Notes: a model not told the origin generated them from the letters alone. Counted from the first letter of the stretch, positions 44,437 through 54,960 are shown. The stretch is 64,000 nt of DNA from Brevundimonas subvibrioides (GCF_002280785.1 NZ_NCEQ01000003.1:186001-250000); one strand, 5' to 3'. Numbers and translations are program-made.

Positions 44437-46221
44437 ATGGCTGACTATCAAATCGTCGATCACGAATACGACGTCGTCGTCGTCGGCGCCGGGGGCTCGG
44501 GCCTCCGCGCGGCCCTCGGGGCGGCGCAGCAGGGACTCAAGGTCGCCTGCGTCACCAAGGTCTTCCCGACCCGCTCCCACACCGTGGCGGCCCAGGGCGG
44601 CATCTCCGCCGCGCTCGGCAACATGGGCGAGGATTCCTGGAAGTGGCACATGTACGACACCGTCAAGGGGTCGGACTGGCTGGGCGACCAGGACGCCATC
44701 GAATATCTGGTCCGCGAGGCCCCCAAGGCCGTCTACGAGCTGGAACACTGGGGCGTGCCCTTCTCGCGCACCGACGAGGGCAAGATCTATCAGCGCGCCT
44801 TCGGCGGCATGACCAAGAACTACGGCGAGGGTCCGGTCCAGCGCACCTGCGCCGCCGCCGACCGCACCGGCCACGCCATCCTCCACACCCTCTACGGCCA
44901 GTCGGTGCGCCGCGAGGTCGAGTTCTTCATCGAGTATTTCGCCCTCGACCTGATCATGCAGGACGGCAAATGCACGGGCGTCACCGCCTGGAAGCTCGAC
45001 GACGGCACCATCCACCAGTTCCGCGCCAAGCTCGTCATCCTGGCCACCGGCGGCTACGGCCGCGCCTATTTCTCGGCCACCTCGGCCCACACCTGCACGG
45101 GTGATGGGAATGCGATGGTCCTGCGCGCCGGCCTGCCGCTGCAGGACATGGAGTTCGTCCAGTTCCACCCGACCGGCATCTATGGCGCCGGCTGTCTGAT
45201 CACCGAGGGCGCCCGGGGCGAGGGCGGCTATCTGACCAACTCCGAGGGCGAGCGGTTCATGGAACGCTACGCCCCGTCGGCCAAGGATCTGGCCTCACGC
45301 GACGTCGTCAGCCGCTCCATGACGATGGAGATCCGGGAGGGTCGCGGCGTCGGTCCGAACAAGGACCACATCAACCTGCACCTGGATCACCTCGACCCGG
45401 CCGTGCTGCACGAGCGCCTGCCGGGCATTTCGGAATCGGCCAAGATCTTCGCCGGCGTCGATGTCACGAAGGAGCCGATCCCGGTCATCCCGACCGTTCA
45501 CTACAATATGGGCGGCATCCCCACCAACTATCACGGCGAGGTCCTGACCAAGGTCGGCGACAACGCCGACACCGTGGTCCCCGGCCTGATGGCCGTCGGC
45601 GAGGCGGCCTGCGTCTCGGTCCACGGCGCCAACCGCCTGGGCTCGAACAGCCTGACCGATCTCGTCGTCTTCGGCCGCGCCGCCGGCCTGCGCGCCGGTG
45701 AGGTGGTCGACAAGGCCGCCCCGGTCCCGGCCGCCCCGGCCTCGGTGACGGCCGGACATCTGGCGCGTCTCGATCGCTTCCGCTTCGCCAACGGCTCCCA
45801 GTCGACGGCCAGACTGCGCAACGAGATGCAGCATGCCATGCAGTCGGACGCGGCCGTGTTCCGCACCGGCGAGACCCTCGCCGGGGGCGTCGCCAAGCTG
45901 CGCGACATCGCCGCCCGCTCGGCCGACATCAAGACCACCGATCGCGGCATGATCTGGAATACGGATCTGGTCGAGGCGCTGGAATACGACAACCTGATCG
46001 ACCAGGCCCTGGTCACGATCGAGAGCGCGGCCAACCGCAAGGAAAGCCGGGGCGCCCACGCCCGCGAGGACTTCCCCGACCGTCACGACGACGAATGGAT
46101 GAAGCACACCCTGGCCTGGAAGAGACCCGGCGAGGACGTCGCGATCGACTACCGACCGGTCCACACCTACACGATGTCGTCCGACATCGAGTACATCAAG
46201 CCCAAGGCGAGGGTTTACTGA
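44437..46221 (+). CDS. sdhA: Succinate dehydrogenase flavoprotein subunit
   Basis: A 594-residue catalytic subunit that oxidises succinate to fumarate. The FAD motif is [20 protein letters not shown], and His48 in [10 protein letters not shown] is the covalent FAD ligand. [22 protein letters not shown], the capping domain and [16 protein letters not shown] follow, and [23 protein letters not shown] closes the FAD fold. Standard length. sdhB begins one base after its stop. Confidence 0.98.
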   Translation: MADYQIVDHEYDVVVVGAGGSGLRAALGAAQQGLKVACVTKVFPTRSHTVAAQGGISAALGNMGEDSWKWHMYDTVKGSDWLGDQDAIEYLVREAPKAVYELEHWGVPFSRTDEGKIYQRAFGGMTKNYGEGPVQRTCAAADRTGHAILHTLYGQSVRREVEFFIEYFALDLIMQDGKCTGVTAWKLDDGTIHQFRAKLVILATGGYGRAYFSATSAHTCTGDGNAMVLRAGLPLQDMEFVQFHPTGIYGAGCLITEGARGEGGYLTNSEGERFMERYAPSAKDLASRDVVSRSMTMEIREGRGVGPNKDHINLHLDHLDPAVLHERLPGISESAKIFAGVDVTKEPIPVIPTVHYNMGGIPTNYHGEVLTKVGDNADTVVPGLMAVGEAACVSVHGANRLGSNSLTDLVVFGRAAGLRAGEVVDKAAPVPAAPASVTAGHLARLDRFRFANGSQSTARLRNEMQHAMQSDAAVFRTGETLAGGVAKLRDIAARSADIKTTDRGMIWNTDLVEALEYDNLIDQALVTIESAANRKESRGAHAREDFPDRHDDEWMKHTLAWKRPGEDVAIDYRPVHTYTMSSDIEYIKPKARVY

Positions 46222-46222
46222 G

Positions 46223-47020
46223 ATGGTTCAACTCACCCTCCCGCGCGGCTCCGCCCCGACCAAGGGCAAGGTCCACAAGGCTCCCAAGGGCGCCAGGAAC
46301 GTCAAGACCTACAAGGTCTATCGCTATGACCCCAACGTCGACGCCAACCCCTCGTGGGACGTCTTCGAGGTCTCGGCCGACGACCACGGCCCGATGCTGC
46401 TGGACGCCCTGATCCACATCAAGAACGAGATCGACCCGACCCTGTCGTTCCGGCGCTCGTGCCGCGAGGGCATCTGCGGCTCCTGCTCGATGAACATCGA
46501 CGGCCGCAACACCCTGGCCTGCACCAAGGGCTGGGACGAATGCTCGTCCTCGACCATCGCCATCGGCCCCCTGCCGCACCAGTCCGTGATCAAGGATCTG
46601 GTGACGGACCTGACCCTGTTCTACGCCCAGTACGACTCGATCAAGCCCTACCTCCAGTCCGACGATCCGGATCCCACCACCGAGCGCCTGCAGTCGCCCG
46701 AGGACCGCGCCAAGCTGGATGGCCTCTACGAATGCATCCTGTGCGCCTGCTGCTCGACCTCCTGCCCCAGCTACTGGTGGAACCAGACCGAATACCTGGG
46801 TCCCGCGGCCCTGCTGCAGTCCTATCGCTGGATCTCCGACAGCCGCGACGACAAGACCCAGGAGCGGCTCGACGACCTCGAGGACCCGTTCAAACTGTAT
46901 CGCTGCCACACGATCATGAACTGCGCCCAGGTCTGCCCCAAGGGCCTGAACCCGGCCAAGGCCATCGCCGAGACCAAGAAGCTGATGATCGCCCCGGGAC
47001 GCAAGAAGCAGGCGGCCTGA
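46223..47020 (+). CDS. sdhB: Succinate dehydrogenase iron-sulfur subunit
   Basis: A 265-residue electron-transfer subunit. The [2Fe-2S] cysteines are in [21 protein letters not shown], the [4Fe-4S] ones in [12 protein letters not shown], and the [3Fe-4S] ones in [17 protein letters not shown]. Length and order are normal. The ferredoxin gene follows 3 bp downstream, so the sdh operon probably continues into it. Confidence 0.98.
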   Translation: MVQLTLPRGSAPTKGKVHKAPKGARNVKTYKVYRYDPNVDANPSWDVFEVSADDHGPMLLDALIHIKNEIDPTLSFRRSCREGICGSCSMNIDGRNTLACTKGWDECSSSTIAIGPLPHQSVIKDLVTDLTLFYAQYDSIKPYLQSDDPDPTTERLQSPEDRAKLDGLYECILCACCSTSCPSYWWNQTEYLGPAALLQSYRWISDSRDDKTQERLDDLEDPFKLYRCHTIMNCAQVCPKGLNPAKAIAETKKLMIAPGRKKQAA

Positions 47021-48168
<1,148 letters not shown>

Positions 48169-48183
48169 AGCGCCCGCCGCGCG

Positions 48184-48525
48184 TTGAGTATCGTGGCCTT
48201 GACCCAACCCATCGACCGTCGCCTCCAGACCCGCTCGCCCGCGAACGCGCGCGCCGTCCTGGTCGCGCCCGGGATCGAGATGGCCTGTGTGATCGTCGAC
48301 ACCTCGGCGGGCGGCCTCAAGGTCCGCACCGACCGTCAGCTTTCCCTGCCCGCCCGCGTCACCATTGTGGATGTTGCGGCGGGCCTCGCCATCGAGGCGG
48401 ACGTCGCCTGGCGCAAGGGCGCCGAGGCCGGGCTCACGCTCAAGGGCCAGTCCGCCCTGCGCGGCCTCGTCCCCTCCCGCCTGCTCCCCGCCCGCGAGGC
48501 GTGGATCCGCGCCGGCGGGCGCTGA
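48184..48525 (+). CDS. PilZ domain protein (c-di-GMP receptor-like)
   Basis: A 113-residue single-domain PilZ protein with the c-di-GMP-binding motifs R-x3-R (RRLQTR) and D-x-S-x-x-G (DTSAGGLKV). Both motifs are intact, so binding is plausible. The TTG at 48184 or the GTG at 48193 is the start. It is near a two-component pair, but nothing links them directly. Confidence 0.83.
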   Translation: MSIVALTQPIDRRLQTRSPANARAVLVAPGIEMACVIVDTSAGGLKVRTDRQLSLPARVTIVDVAAGLAIEADVAWRKGAEAGLTLKGQSALRGLVPSRLLPAREAWIRAGGR

Positions 48526-48630
48526 CATTCGCCCGGCGGCGCTCAACATTGGCGATCCGTATAGTCGGAGACATGCGGCTCCAAACCGTCGATCACTAGA
48601 AACAGGGCTCCAACCACAGGAAGCCCTCAC

Positions 48631-48954
48631 ATGAAAACGACCGTTCGCAAATTCCTCCCCGTCGCCTTCGGCGCCCTGGTCCTGACCGCCGTCGGCGGCG
48701 CAGCCTTCGCCGCCGTCCAGTACGGAGACGAGGCGGAAGAGGTCGCTGCAGCCCGCGCCGCGCCGATCTCTCTTTCGCAGGCCGTTACCGCCGCCGAGAC
48801 CGCAGCGGTCGGCAAGGCGATCGAGGCGACCCTCGAAATCGACCACACCGGCGCCTACTACGAGGTCTCGGTCGCCACCGAGGTCGACCTGAAGGACGTC
48901 ATCGTCAGCGCGACCGATGGACGGGTGCTGCAGATCGCCATAGACCGCGACTGA
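48631..48954 (+). CDS. Exported PepSY domain protein
   Basis: A 107-residue protein with a signal peptide (VAFGALVLTAVGGAAFA) and one PepSY domain: SLSQAVTAAETAAVGKAIEATLEIDHTGAYYEVSV...VIVSATDGRVLQI. PepSY proteins are periplasmic peptidase inhibitors or metal-sensing modules. It is 40 bp before the response-regulator gene, a common arrangement, so it may report to the sensor kinase. Start ATG at 48631 with a weak AGGAAG ribosome site. Confidence 0.85.
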   Translation: MKTTVRKFLPVAFGALVLTAVGGAAFAAVQYGDEAEEVAAARAAPISLSQAVTAAETAAVGKAIEATLEIDHTGAYYEVSVATEVDLKDVIVSATDGRVLQIAIDRD

Positions 48955-48994
48955 GCATGATGAGCGCGTCACGCCGTTTCGACGGGATTCAGAC

Positions 48995-49672
48995 ATGAAG
49001 GTTCTCGTCGTCGAGGACGACCCCCGCATCGCCGACTACGTTTGCGATGGCCTGCGTCAGCAGGGTCATGTGGTGGATCACGCCGGCAACGGACGTGACG
49101 CGCTCTTTCTCGCGCTCGAGCCGGGACATGACGTCCTGGTGGTCGACCGGATGCTGCCGGGCATGGATGGCCTGGCGGTCGTCCGCGCCCTTCGCGCCTC
49201 CGGGTCCGGGGTCCCCATCCTCTTGCTGACCGCCCTGGGCGGCATCGACGATCGGGTGGAGGGCTTGAACGCCGGGGCTGACGACTATCTGGTCAAACCG
49301 TTCGCCTTCTCCGAACTGTCGGCGCGCCTCGCCGCCCTCGCCCGCCGCCCGGCCATCTCGGCCCGGCAGCACGAGACGACGCTGAAGGTCGGGACGCTGG
49401 AAATGGACCTGCTGCGACGGGCCGTCACGCGCGAAGGACGCCCCATCGAACTTCAGCCGCGCGAGTTCCGCCTCCTGGAGGTGCTGATGCGCCATGCCGG
49501 AGAGGTCGTGACCCGCACCATGCTTCTGGAACAGGTGTGGGAATTCCATTTCGACCCCCGAACCAACATCGTCGAGACCCATGTCAGCCGCCTTCGCGGC
49601 AAGATCGACCGCGAGTTCGGAGCTCCGATGCTGCACACTGTCCGCGGCGCGGGATACAGCCTGCGTGGCTAG
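48995..49672 (+). CDS. OmpR/PhoB family response regulator
   Basis: A 225-residue two-domain regulator. The receiver has the acidic pair DD (8-9), the phospho-Asp51 in VVDRMLPGMDG, and the conserved Lys in LVKPFAFSELSARL. The C-terminal winged-helix domain contains LQPREFRLLEVLMRHAGEVVTRTMLLEQVW and FDPRTNIVETHVSRLRGKID. It resembles the QseB/PhoP group. The stop overlaps the kinase GTG start by 8 bp. Probable input is the kinase and PepSY protein. Confidence 0.95.
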   Translation: MKVLVVEDDPRIADYVCDGLRQQGHVVDHAGNGRDALFLALEPGHDVLVVDRMLPGMDGLAVVRALRASGSGVPILLLTALGGIDDRVEGLNAGADDYLVKPFAFSELSARLAALARRPAISARQHETTLKVGTLEMDLLRRAVTREGRPIELQPREFRLLEVLMRHAGEVVTRTMLLEQVWEFHFDPRTNIVETHVSRLRGKIDREFGAPMLHTVRGAGYSLRG

Positions 49673-51029
49673 GTCACGCCTGCTCAGCTCCGCGGCCTTC
49701 CGGCTGGCGGCCGTCTATGCCGTCATCTTCGCGGTGTCCGCCGCCAGCCTGCTCGGCGCCGTCTATGTCCTGGTCACCCGGTATGACCAGGCGCGCCATC
49801 GCCAGATCGTCCACACCCAGTCGGTCAACCTGCTGCGCGAGGCTGACGAAGACGGGCTGGGGGAAATTCTCGAACACCTGTCGGCCCAGGACGCGGACGA
49901 TCAGGACCGACCCGACAGTTTCCTTCTGATCGGGCCCGACGGCCGGGTCATGGCCGGTGACGAACGCCTCGCCGACACGCCGCTCGGCCTCTCTGACATC
50001 ACCCTGATCCAGTCGGACGGCGCCCCCCTGCCGATGATGGCGGTCCGGGCCAATGTGCAGGGCGGCGTCCTGGTCGTGGCCAGCGACACAGCGGACCTGC
50101 TCACCCTGCAGCGCGAGATGCAGTGGTCGTTCGCCTGGGCGGGCGGCCTGACGGCGATCCTGGCGATCCTGGGCGGGGCGGCCACGAGCATTCTGTTCCG
50201 CAGCCGGATCGGCATGGTCACGCGCACGACGCGACGGATCGTGGGCGGCGAACTGTCCGAGCGGGTGTCGGTGTCGCCCAACGACGACGAGTTCGACCGC
50301 CTCGCCATGGATGTGAACGCCATGCTGGACCGGATCGAGAGCCTGATGGAGGGCCTGCGGCAGGTCTCCAACGACATCGCCCACGACCTGCGCACGCCCC
50401 TGACCCGCCTGCGCCAGCGGCTGGAGACCGTGCGCAACGGACCTCAGGCCATCGCCCTCTATCAGTCCGCGCTGGACGCCGCGGTCGAGGACACCGACGA
50501 GATCCTCGCCACCTTCGCCGCCCTGCTGCGCATCGCCCAGATCGAGGCCGGCGCCCGCAAGGCCGGGTTCCAGCGTGTCGACCTCAGTCGCATCGTGGCC
50601 AATGTCGCGGAGGCCTTCACCCCTTCCGCCGAGGATCAGGGCCGCCGCCTGACCGCGCGCATTGAACCGGACCGGTCGGTCTCCGGCGACCCGGAGCTGC
50701 TGACCCAGCTGATCTCCAACCTGATCGAGAACGCCCTGAGCCACACGCCGGAGGGCACGCCGATCGAGGTCGCCCTGACGTCCCTGGGCGATCGCATCGA
50801 CGTCGTGGTCTCTGATCGCGGACCGGGCGTGCCCGAGGCGGCGCGCGACAAGGTCTTCCGTCGCTTCTATCGGGGCGACGCCAGCAGGACGTCGCAGGGC
50901 AATGGCCTGGGTCTGGCCCTGGTCGCCGCCATCGCCGACCTTCACGGCATGAGCATCGCTCTGGAGGATGCTCAGCCCGGACTGACCGTGCGCCTGTCGC
51001 TGCGTCGCGCGCCGGAGGCGACTCTCTAG
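49665..51029 (+). CDS. Two-component sensor histidine kinase
   Basis: A 454-residue kinase with two membrane helices (about 13-35 and 160-180) enclosing a periplasmic domain, a HAMP segment (TRRIVGGELSERVSVSPNDDEF), the HisKA His in SNDIAHDLRTPLTRLRQRLE, and a HATPase_c domain (LISNLIENALSHTPEGT, VSDRGPGVPEAARDKVF, NGLGLALVAAIADLHG). The GTG at 49665 is the likely start, overlapping the regulator gene. Its stop overlaps the stop of the convergent HAD gene (CTAG). The stimulus is unknown. Confidence 0.94.
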   Translation: MARSRLLSSAAFRLAAVYAVIFAVSAASLLGAVYVLVTRYDQARHRQIVHTQSVNLLREADEDGLGEILEHLSAQDADDQDRPDSFLLIGPDGRVMAGDERLADTPLGLSDITLIQSDGAPLPMMAVRANVQGGVLVVASDTADLLTLQREMQWSFAWAGGLTAILAILGGAATSILFRSRIGMVTRTTRRIVGGELSERVSVSPNDDEFDRLAMDVNAMLDRIESLMEGLRQVSNDIAHDLRTPLTRLRQRLETVRNGPQAIALYQSALDAAVEDTDEILATFAALLRIAQIEAGARKAGFQRVDLSRIVANVAEAFTPSAEDQGRRLTARIEPDRSVSGDPELLTQLISNLIENALSHTPEGTPIEVALTSLGDRIDVVVSDRGPGVPEAARDKVFRRFYRGDASRTSQGNGLGLALVAAIADLHGMSIALEDAQPGLTVRLSLRRAPEATL

Positions 51030-51886
51030 TCGATCCTCGGCATGGTGCCGGCGTTGATCGCGATCCGCCCGATCAACCCCTTCACGATCAGGTCCAGCGG
51101 CTGGCCCTCGCGATAGTCGGCGGCGGCGACGAAATTGACCCGGTCCTCGGAGATCAGCGAATAGATCTTCTTCTGATCCTTCTCGGAGTTGCGGGGATCA
51201 TAGACGGCGATCGAGAAGCCGCCCTTGGTGTGCATCATCTTCATGGTCGGCACATCGGTGTCGCCGTCGCCGAGGAAGATCATGCGCTCGAACGGAATCG
51301 CCCGGTCCTCGTCGGCGGTGAACCGGTTGATCCGCTCGTGGTCCCAGTGGTTCAGAACGCCCTTGTTGATGCGGAACAGATACTGGGTCTTGGTCGTGTA
51401 ATTGACCCCCACCGCCGGCCAGATCGCCACCCCGTGGTCGTCATAGGCGAATTTGGACGCGAAGACGTGGTGGAAGGCGTCGCGGATCGGACAGCCGTCG
51501 ATCATCTCCTCCAGCCCGGCCGAGATGATGTAGTGTTCGATCTCCAGTCCGTATTTCGCCCCGATGGCGTCGATCCGCTCGAACCAGCCCGTGCCGGTCA
51601 GGTCCGACTTCAGCCCGTCGAACAGCTTCACCTCCTGACCGTGTTCGGCCAGCAGCTTTTTGGTGATCGGCTGGTCGCTGTGCCGCGCCCGCTGCAGCAT
51701 CAGCTGCATATACATCAGGATGTTGTCGCCGTCGGCCGACTTGGTCAGCCGGTCCGCCTCGCCCCAGAAGTCGCCGATCCCCATCCCCACCGAGGGAATG
51801 AAGGTGACCTCCTGCATATTCCCCCGCGCCAGGGTCCCGTCGAAATCATAGATCAGGGCGGTCTTGAGGAGGGGTGTGTCGGCCAT
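51026..51886 (-). CDS. HAD family (phosphoserine phosphatase-like) hydrolase
   Basis: A 286-residue HAD-superfamily protein. Motif I is IYDFDGTLARGN, motif II is near ISAGLEEMIDGC, and motif III is IFLGDGDTDVPTMKMM. The four-helix cap region is long (WGEADRLTKSADGDNILMYM) and its sequence resembles HAD-IB enzymes such as phosphoserine phosphatase. The substrate is unknown. The ATG at 51886 avoids the upstream tandem-repeat sequence. It lies downstream of divL, separated by an inverted repeat. Confidence 0.85.
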   Translation of the reverse strand: MADTPLLKTALIYDFDGTLARGNMQEVTFIPSVGMGIGDFWGEADRLTKSADGDNILMYMQLMLQRARHSDQPITKKLLAEHGQEVKLFDGLKSDLTGTGWFERIDAIGAKYGLEIEHYIISAGLEEMIDGCPIRDAFHHVFASKFAYDDHGVAIWPAVGVNYTTKTQYLFRINKGVLNHWDHERINRFTADEDRAIPFERMIFLGDGDTDVPTMKMMHTKGGFSIAVYDPRNSEKDQKKIYSLISEDRVNFVAAADYREGQPLDLIVKGLIGRIAINAGTMPRID

Positions 51887-51905
51887 GGCGGATGTCCGGT
51901 GGAGA

Positions 51906-52005
51906 GGGACTAGGGATTGGGGACTAGGGAATAGGCCGCGGAAAGCCAAGCCCGCAGCGTTTCGATACGTTTTAGTCCCTAATCCCCAGTCCCCAATCCC
52001 TAACC
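51906..52005. repeat. Tandem-repeat-based inverted repeat, 3' of divL
   Basis: The left arm (51906-51935) is built from GGGACTAGGGATTGGGGACT units; the right arm (51973-52005) is TTAGTCCCTAATCCCCAGTC and so on, its near-complement. About 37 bp separates them. It can fold into a long hairpin between divL and the HAD gene. The right arm runs into the divL stop codon. A second such structure, with a different unit, lies 5' of divL. Confidence 0.75.
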
Positions 52006-54363
52006 CAGCGCCAATTCCGGCGCCGCCGCCCCGCTGTCCGCCTCCAGCGGCAGGTGCAGGATGAAGGCCGCGCCCTTGCCGGGTTCGCTCTCCACCTCGG
52101 CCCAGCCGCCGTGCAGTTCGACCAGGGCCTTGACCAGGGCCAGACCCACGCCCGGCCCGCCGCGCTCGCGCTTCACGAACCGGTCGAAGACATGCGCCTG
52201 CAGGTGATAGGGGATGCCCCGGCCGGTATCCTCGACCCGGATGCGCAGCTCGCTGGAGTTGGCCTCGGCCCTCAGGGACACCGACCCGCCCTCCGACACC
52301 GAGCGCCCGGCATTGTCCAGCAGGTGATCGATGGCCTGCGCCAGCCGCCTCGCATCGGCCCGGATGGCTGGCAGGTTGGCGGCGGCGACGGCCTTCAGGG
52401 TCGCGCCGCGTCCCTCGATCCTCGGCCGGTGCTTCTCGACGGCCTCGGCGAACAGGTCGCGGATGCGCACGTCGCCGAGCGACAGCTCCATCTCGCCCGC
52501 GTCGATCTGGGCCATGTCGAGCACATCGTCGATGGAGTGGGTCAGCTGGCCGGCGGCGACGCGGATGGCCCCCGCGTACTGGCGGCTGCGTTCGGGCAGA
52601 TCGCCCATCGTCTCCAGCAGTTCGGAATAGCCGACGATGGTCGTCAGCGGCGTCCTCAGCTCATAGCTGACCGAGCCGACGAACTCGCGCTTCAGCGCCT
52701 GGCTTTCCTTCAGGGCCGCCTCGCGCTGGGCCAGGGCCTGTTCCAGCTCGCGCCGCGCCGTCACGTCGGAGAAGGCCACCAGGGTCGCGCCGTCGGGCAG
52801 GGGCCGGGTCTGCCAGGCCGCCGTCCGCCCGTCGGTCGTGCGCCCCTCGCCCGAGACGGCGATACGGCTCTCGGGATCGGGATCGGCCACCCGCGCCTTC
52901 AGCCCCAGCCACAGGGCCGCGTCGGGCAGGGCCGTCTTGCACAGCTCGGCGATGGCGTCGAACTCCCCCGCCTCCTCCAGCTGTTCGGCCGACAGGCTCC
53001 AGAAGGTCTCGAACGCCTCGTTGTGCAGCCGCAGCCGCCCGTCCGAGCCGAACACGGCGACCGCGTCGTTGAGCTTGTCGAGCGTCGCCGTCTGCACCTG
53101 CAGCTGGGCGTTGAACCGGCTGCGCAGGCTCAGTTCGCCCGTAATGTCCGAGAACAGCAGCAGGATCCCGCCCAGCGGATGCGGCTGGCGCACGACCCGC
53201 AGCGTCCGCCCGTCGGGCAGGGACCAGCTGTCGTCGGCCGCCGCTTCGGTGGCCTCGTAGAACTCCAGCTCCGTGGCCTTCCAGCCCGCATAGTCGATGA
53301 CCTCGGGCAGCATCCGGCGCTGACGCAGCCGGTCCAGCAGCTCGGCGTGGGTCGGCCGTTCGTTCAGCCAGGCCGGATCGAGGTTGAACAGCACCTGGAA
53401 GGCGATGTTGTGGAAGGCCAGTTTCTTGGACGGCCCGAAGATGGCCACCGCATCGGCCAGATGGTTGAGGGTCTCGTCATGGGCCGTGACGTGGCGGCGC
53501 AGGGTGTCGCGCGTCTCCTCCGCCTCGGTCATGTCGATGGCGAACACCAGCACCGGCCCGCCGGAGCCCGCCGAGCCGCCGGAAAACAGCGGTTCGGCCA
53601 GGATCTTCCAGGCCCGCCGCCGTCCGTCAGCGGCGGTCCAGCGGAAGCCTTCCTGATGCGTCCCGACCCGCGCCGCCTCGGCCGCCAGCTGGTCGGCGCC
53701 CCGGTCGAAACTGGCCCGGGTCTCGCGCGCCGCCTCGACCGTTCCGCACTTCACCTCGGCCAGCCACGCCTTGTTGGCCCAGACCAGACGCCCGTCATGA
53801 TCCACGACCCAGGTCGGCGATGGCGAAGCGTCGGCGATCAGCCCGGCCCCGAACCCGTGCTCGCCTGCGCCCTCGCCCGGCCCACCCTCGATGTCCCCCT
53901 GCGAGACGCTCCGCGCCACCGGCGACAGCCTCAGCCAGGCGGTGCCGTTGACGGCGCTGCCCTCGATCTTCCAGGCGTCGCCGTCGTGCGCCTCGAACGG
54001 CGTCCCCTCGGCCAGCAGGGCGTCGATCGGCTCGGGCAGGCCGGCATGCAGGGCCTCGGCCAGGGCCGCGCCCGGCGTCCCCTGCACATCCCTGGCGAAG
54101 GCCAGCCGCACCGCCTCGATGCTTTCGGATCGCCCCAGCAACAGCGGCGGCTCGCCCGGCGTCAGCCCGATGCGCACGTCGTCGAAGGCGCTCAGGGCGC
54201 CGTCGTGCTGGGCCCGGCTCACCGCCGTCGCGGCGCGGTCCCGCTCAATCATGGATTCGCGCGCGGCCACGGCCCGCCGCAGACGCCACGCCCAGACGCT
54301 GATCGACAGGGCCAGCCCCGCCGCTCCCGCCGCCGCCGCAAAGGCGATATCGGCCTCCGCCAT
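52000..54363 (-). CDS. divL: Cell-cycle regulator DivL, atypical histidine kinase with Tyr
   Basis: A 787-residue inner-membrane PAS kinase. It has one N-terminal membrane helix (FAAAAGAAGLALSISVWAW), several PAS domains (about 170-530), a HisKA-like dimerisation domain with FVGSVSYELRTPLTTIVGYS, and a HATPase_c domain (DHLLDNA, VEDTGRGIPYHLQAHVF). The residue at the phospho-acceptor position is Tyr567 (codon TAT, 52663-52665), not His, the hallmark of DivL. In Caulobacter, DivL controls CckA and so CtrA and DNA replication. Candidate GANTC and CtrA half-sites lie upstream. Confidence 0.93.
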   Translation of the reverse strand: MAEADIAFAAAAGAAGLALSISVWAWRLRRAVAARESMIERDRAATAVSRAQHDGALSAFDDVRIGLTPGEPPLLLGRSESIEAVRLAFARDVQGTPGAALAEALHAGLPEPIDALLAEGTPFEAHDGDAWKIEGSAVNGTAWLRLSPVARSVSQGDIEGGPGEGAGEHGFGAGLIADASPSPTWVVDHDGRLVWANKAWLAEVKCGTVEAARETRASFDRGADQLAAEAARVGTHQEGFRWTAADGRRRAWKILAEPLFSGGSAGSGGPVLVFAIDMTEAEETRDTLRRHVTAHDETLNHLADAVAIFGPSKKLAFHNIAFQVLFNLDPAWLNERPTHAELLDRLRQRRMLPEVIDYAGWKATELEFYEATEAAADDSWSLPDGRTLRVVRQPHPLGGILLLFSDITGELSLRSRFNAQLQVQTATLDKLNDAVAVFGSDGRLRLHNEAFETFWSLSAEQLEEAGEFDAIAELCKTALPDAALWLGLKARVADPDPESRIAVSGEGRTTDGRTAAWQTRPLPDGATLVAFSDVTARRELEQALAQREAALKESQALKREFVGSVSYELRTPLTTIVGYSELLETMGDLPERSRQYAGAIRVAAGQLTHSIDDVLDMAQIDAGEMELSLGDVRIRDLFAEAVEKHRPRIEGRGATLKAVAAANLPAIRADARRLAQAIDHLLDNAGRSVSEGGSVSLRAEANSSELRIRVEDTGRGIPYHLQAHVFDRFVKRERGGPGVGLALVKALVELHGGWAEVESEPGKGAAFILHLPLEADSGAAAPELALG

Positions 54364-54383
54364 ACCCGTTCACCCGCTGGATC

Positions 54384-54431
54384 GAATCGCGACCATAGCC
54401 GAAGCCGCGCCGGGCGCGAATGGATGGTTAA
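54384..54431 (-). promoter_or_regulatory. Candidate GANTC and CtrA half-site upstream of divL
   Basis: GAATC (54384-54388) is a CcrM methylation site, and ATGGTTAA (54424-54431, TTAACCAT on the divL strand) matches the CtrA half-site described in Caulobacter. They lie 21 and 61 bp upstream of the divL ATG. Seen in sequence; function inferred. Confidence 0.35.
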
Positions 54432-54439
54432 GGGAATGG

Positions 54440-54543
54440 TGAGTGATCAGTGGCGAGTGGCGAGTTGCCGCGCCCATGACGCTGGCGCCGCTCACGACAA
54501 CGGCCTACCTCCTCGCCACTCGCCACTCGCCACTCGGCACTCA
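54440..54543. repeat. Tandem-repeat-based inverted repeat, 5' of divL
   Basis: The left arm (54440-54466) has GTGAGTGATCAGTGGCGAGT and following GGCGAGTT; the right arm (54510-54543) has CTCGCCACTCGCCACTCGCC and so on. The unit is AGTGGCG. The arms are complementary and enclose about 43 bp. It lies in the divergent region of divL and the metallopeptidase gene. Confidence 0.75.
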
Positions 54544-54544
54544 G

Positions 54545-54946
54545 ATGACCTGGAACGACCAGACGGCCCCTTCGCTCGACGACTTCGCCCGGCTGGCGCG
54601 CCAGGCCTTCGACGCCCTGCCGGAGCCGTTCAGGTCCGCCGCCGGGGATGTGGTCATCCGCATCGACGATTTCGCCGACGCGGAGACCCTGGCCTCGGTC
54701 GATCTCGAGGACCCGTTCGACCTGACCGGCCTCTATCACGGCGTCCATATCGGCGACCGCGAAGGCTTCGGCCCTGCACCCGAGCCGTCGCGCGTCTTCC
54801 TCTACCGCCGCCCGATCCTCGACGAATGGTGCGAGCGCGGCGACGTCGGCCTCGCCGAGATCATCGCCCACGTCCTGATCCACGAGATCGGCCACCACAT
54901 GGGCCTCGACGACGACGACATCGACGGCATCGAAGCCGAGGACTGA
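54545..54946 (+). CDS. Metallopeptidase-like zincin (PF06262 type)
   Basis: A 133-residue zincin with the HExxH motif in AHVLIHEIGHHMGLDDDDIDGI. Upstream are FDALPEPFRSAAGDVVIRIDDFAD and GVHIGDREGF, typical of the short Zincin_1 family of uncharacterised metallopeptidases. Not exported. Start at the ATG at 54545; the frame opens earlier inside an inverted repeat. Function unknown. Confidence 0.85.
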   Translation: MTWNDQTAPSLDDFARLARQAFDALPEPFRSAAGDVVIRIDDFADAETLASVDLEDPFDLTGLYHGVHIGDREGFGPAPEPSRVFLYRRPILDEWCERGDVGLAEIIAHVLIHEIGHHMGLDDDDIDGIEAED

Positions 54947-54960
54947 GGACGTCCAACCTT

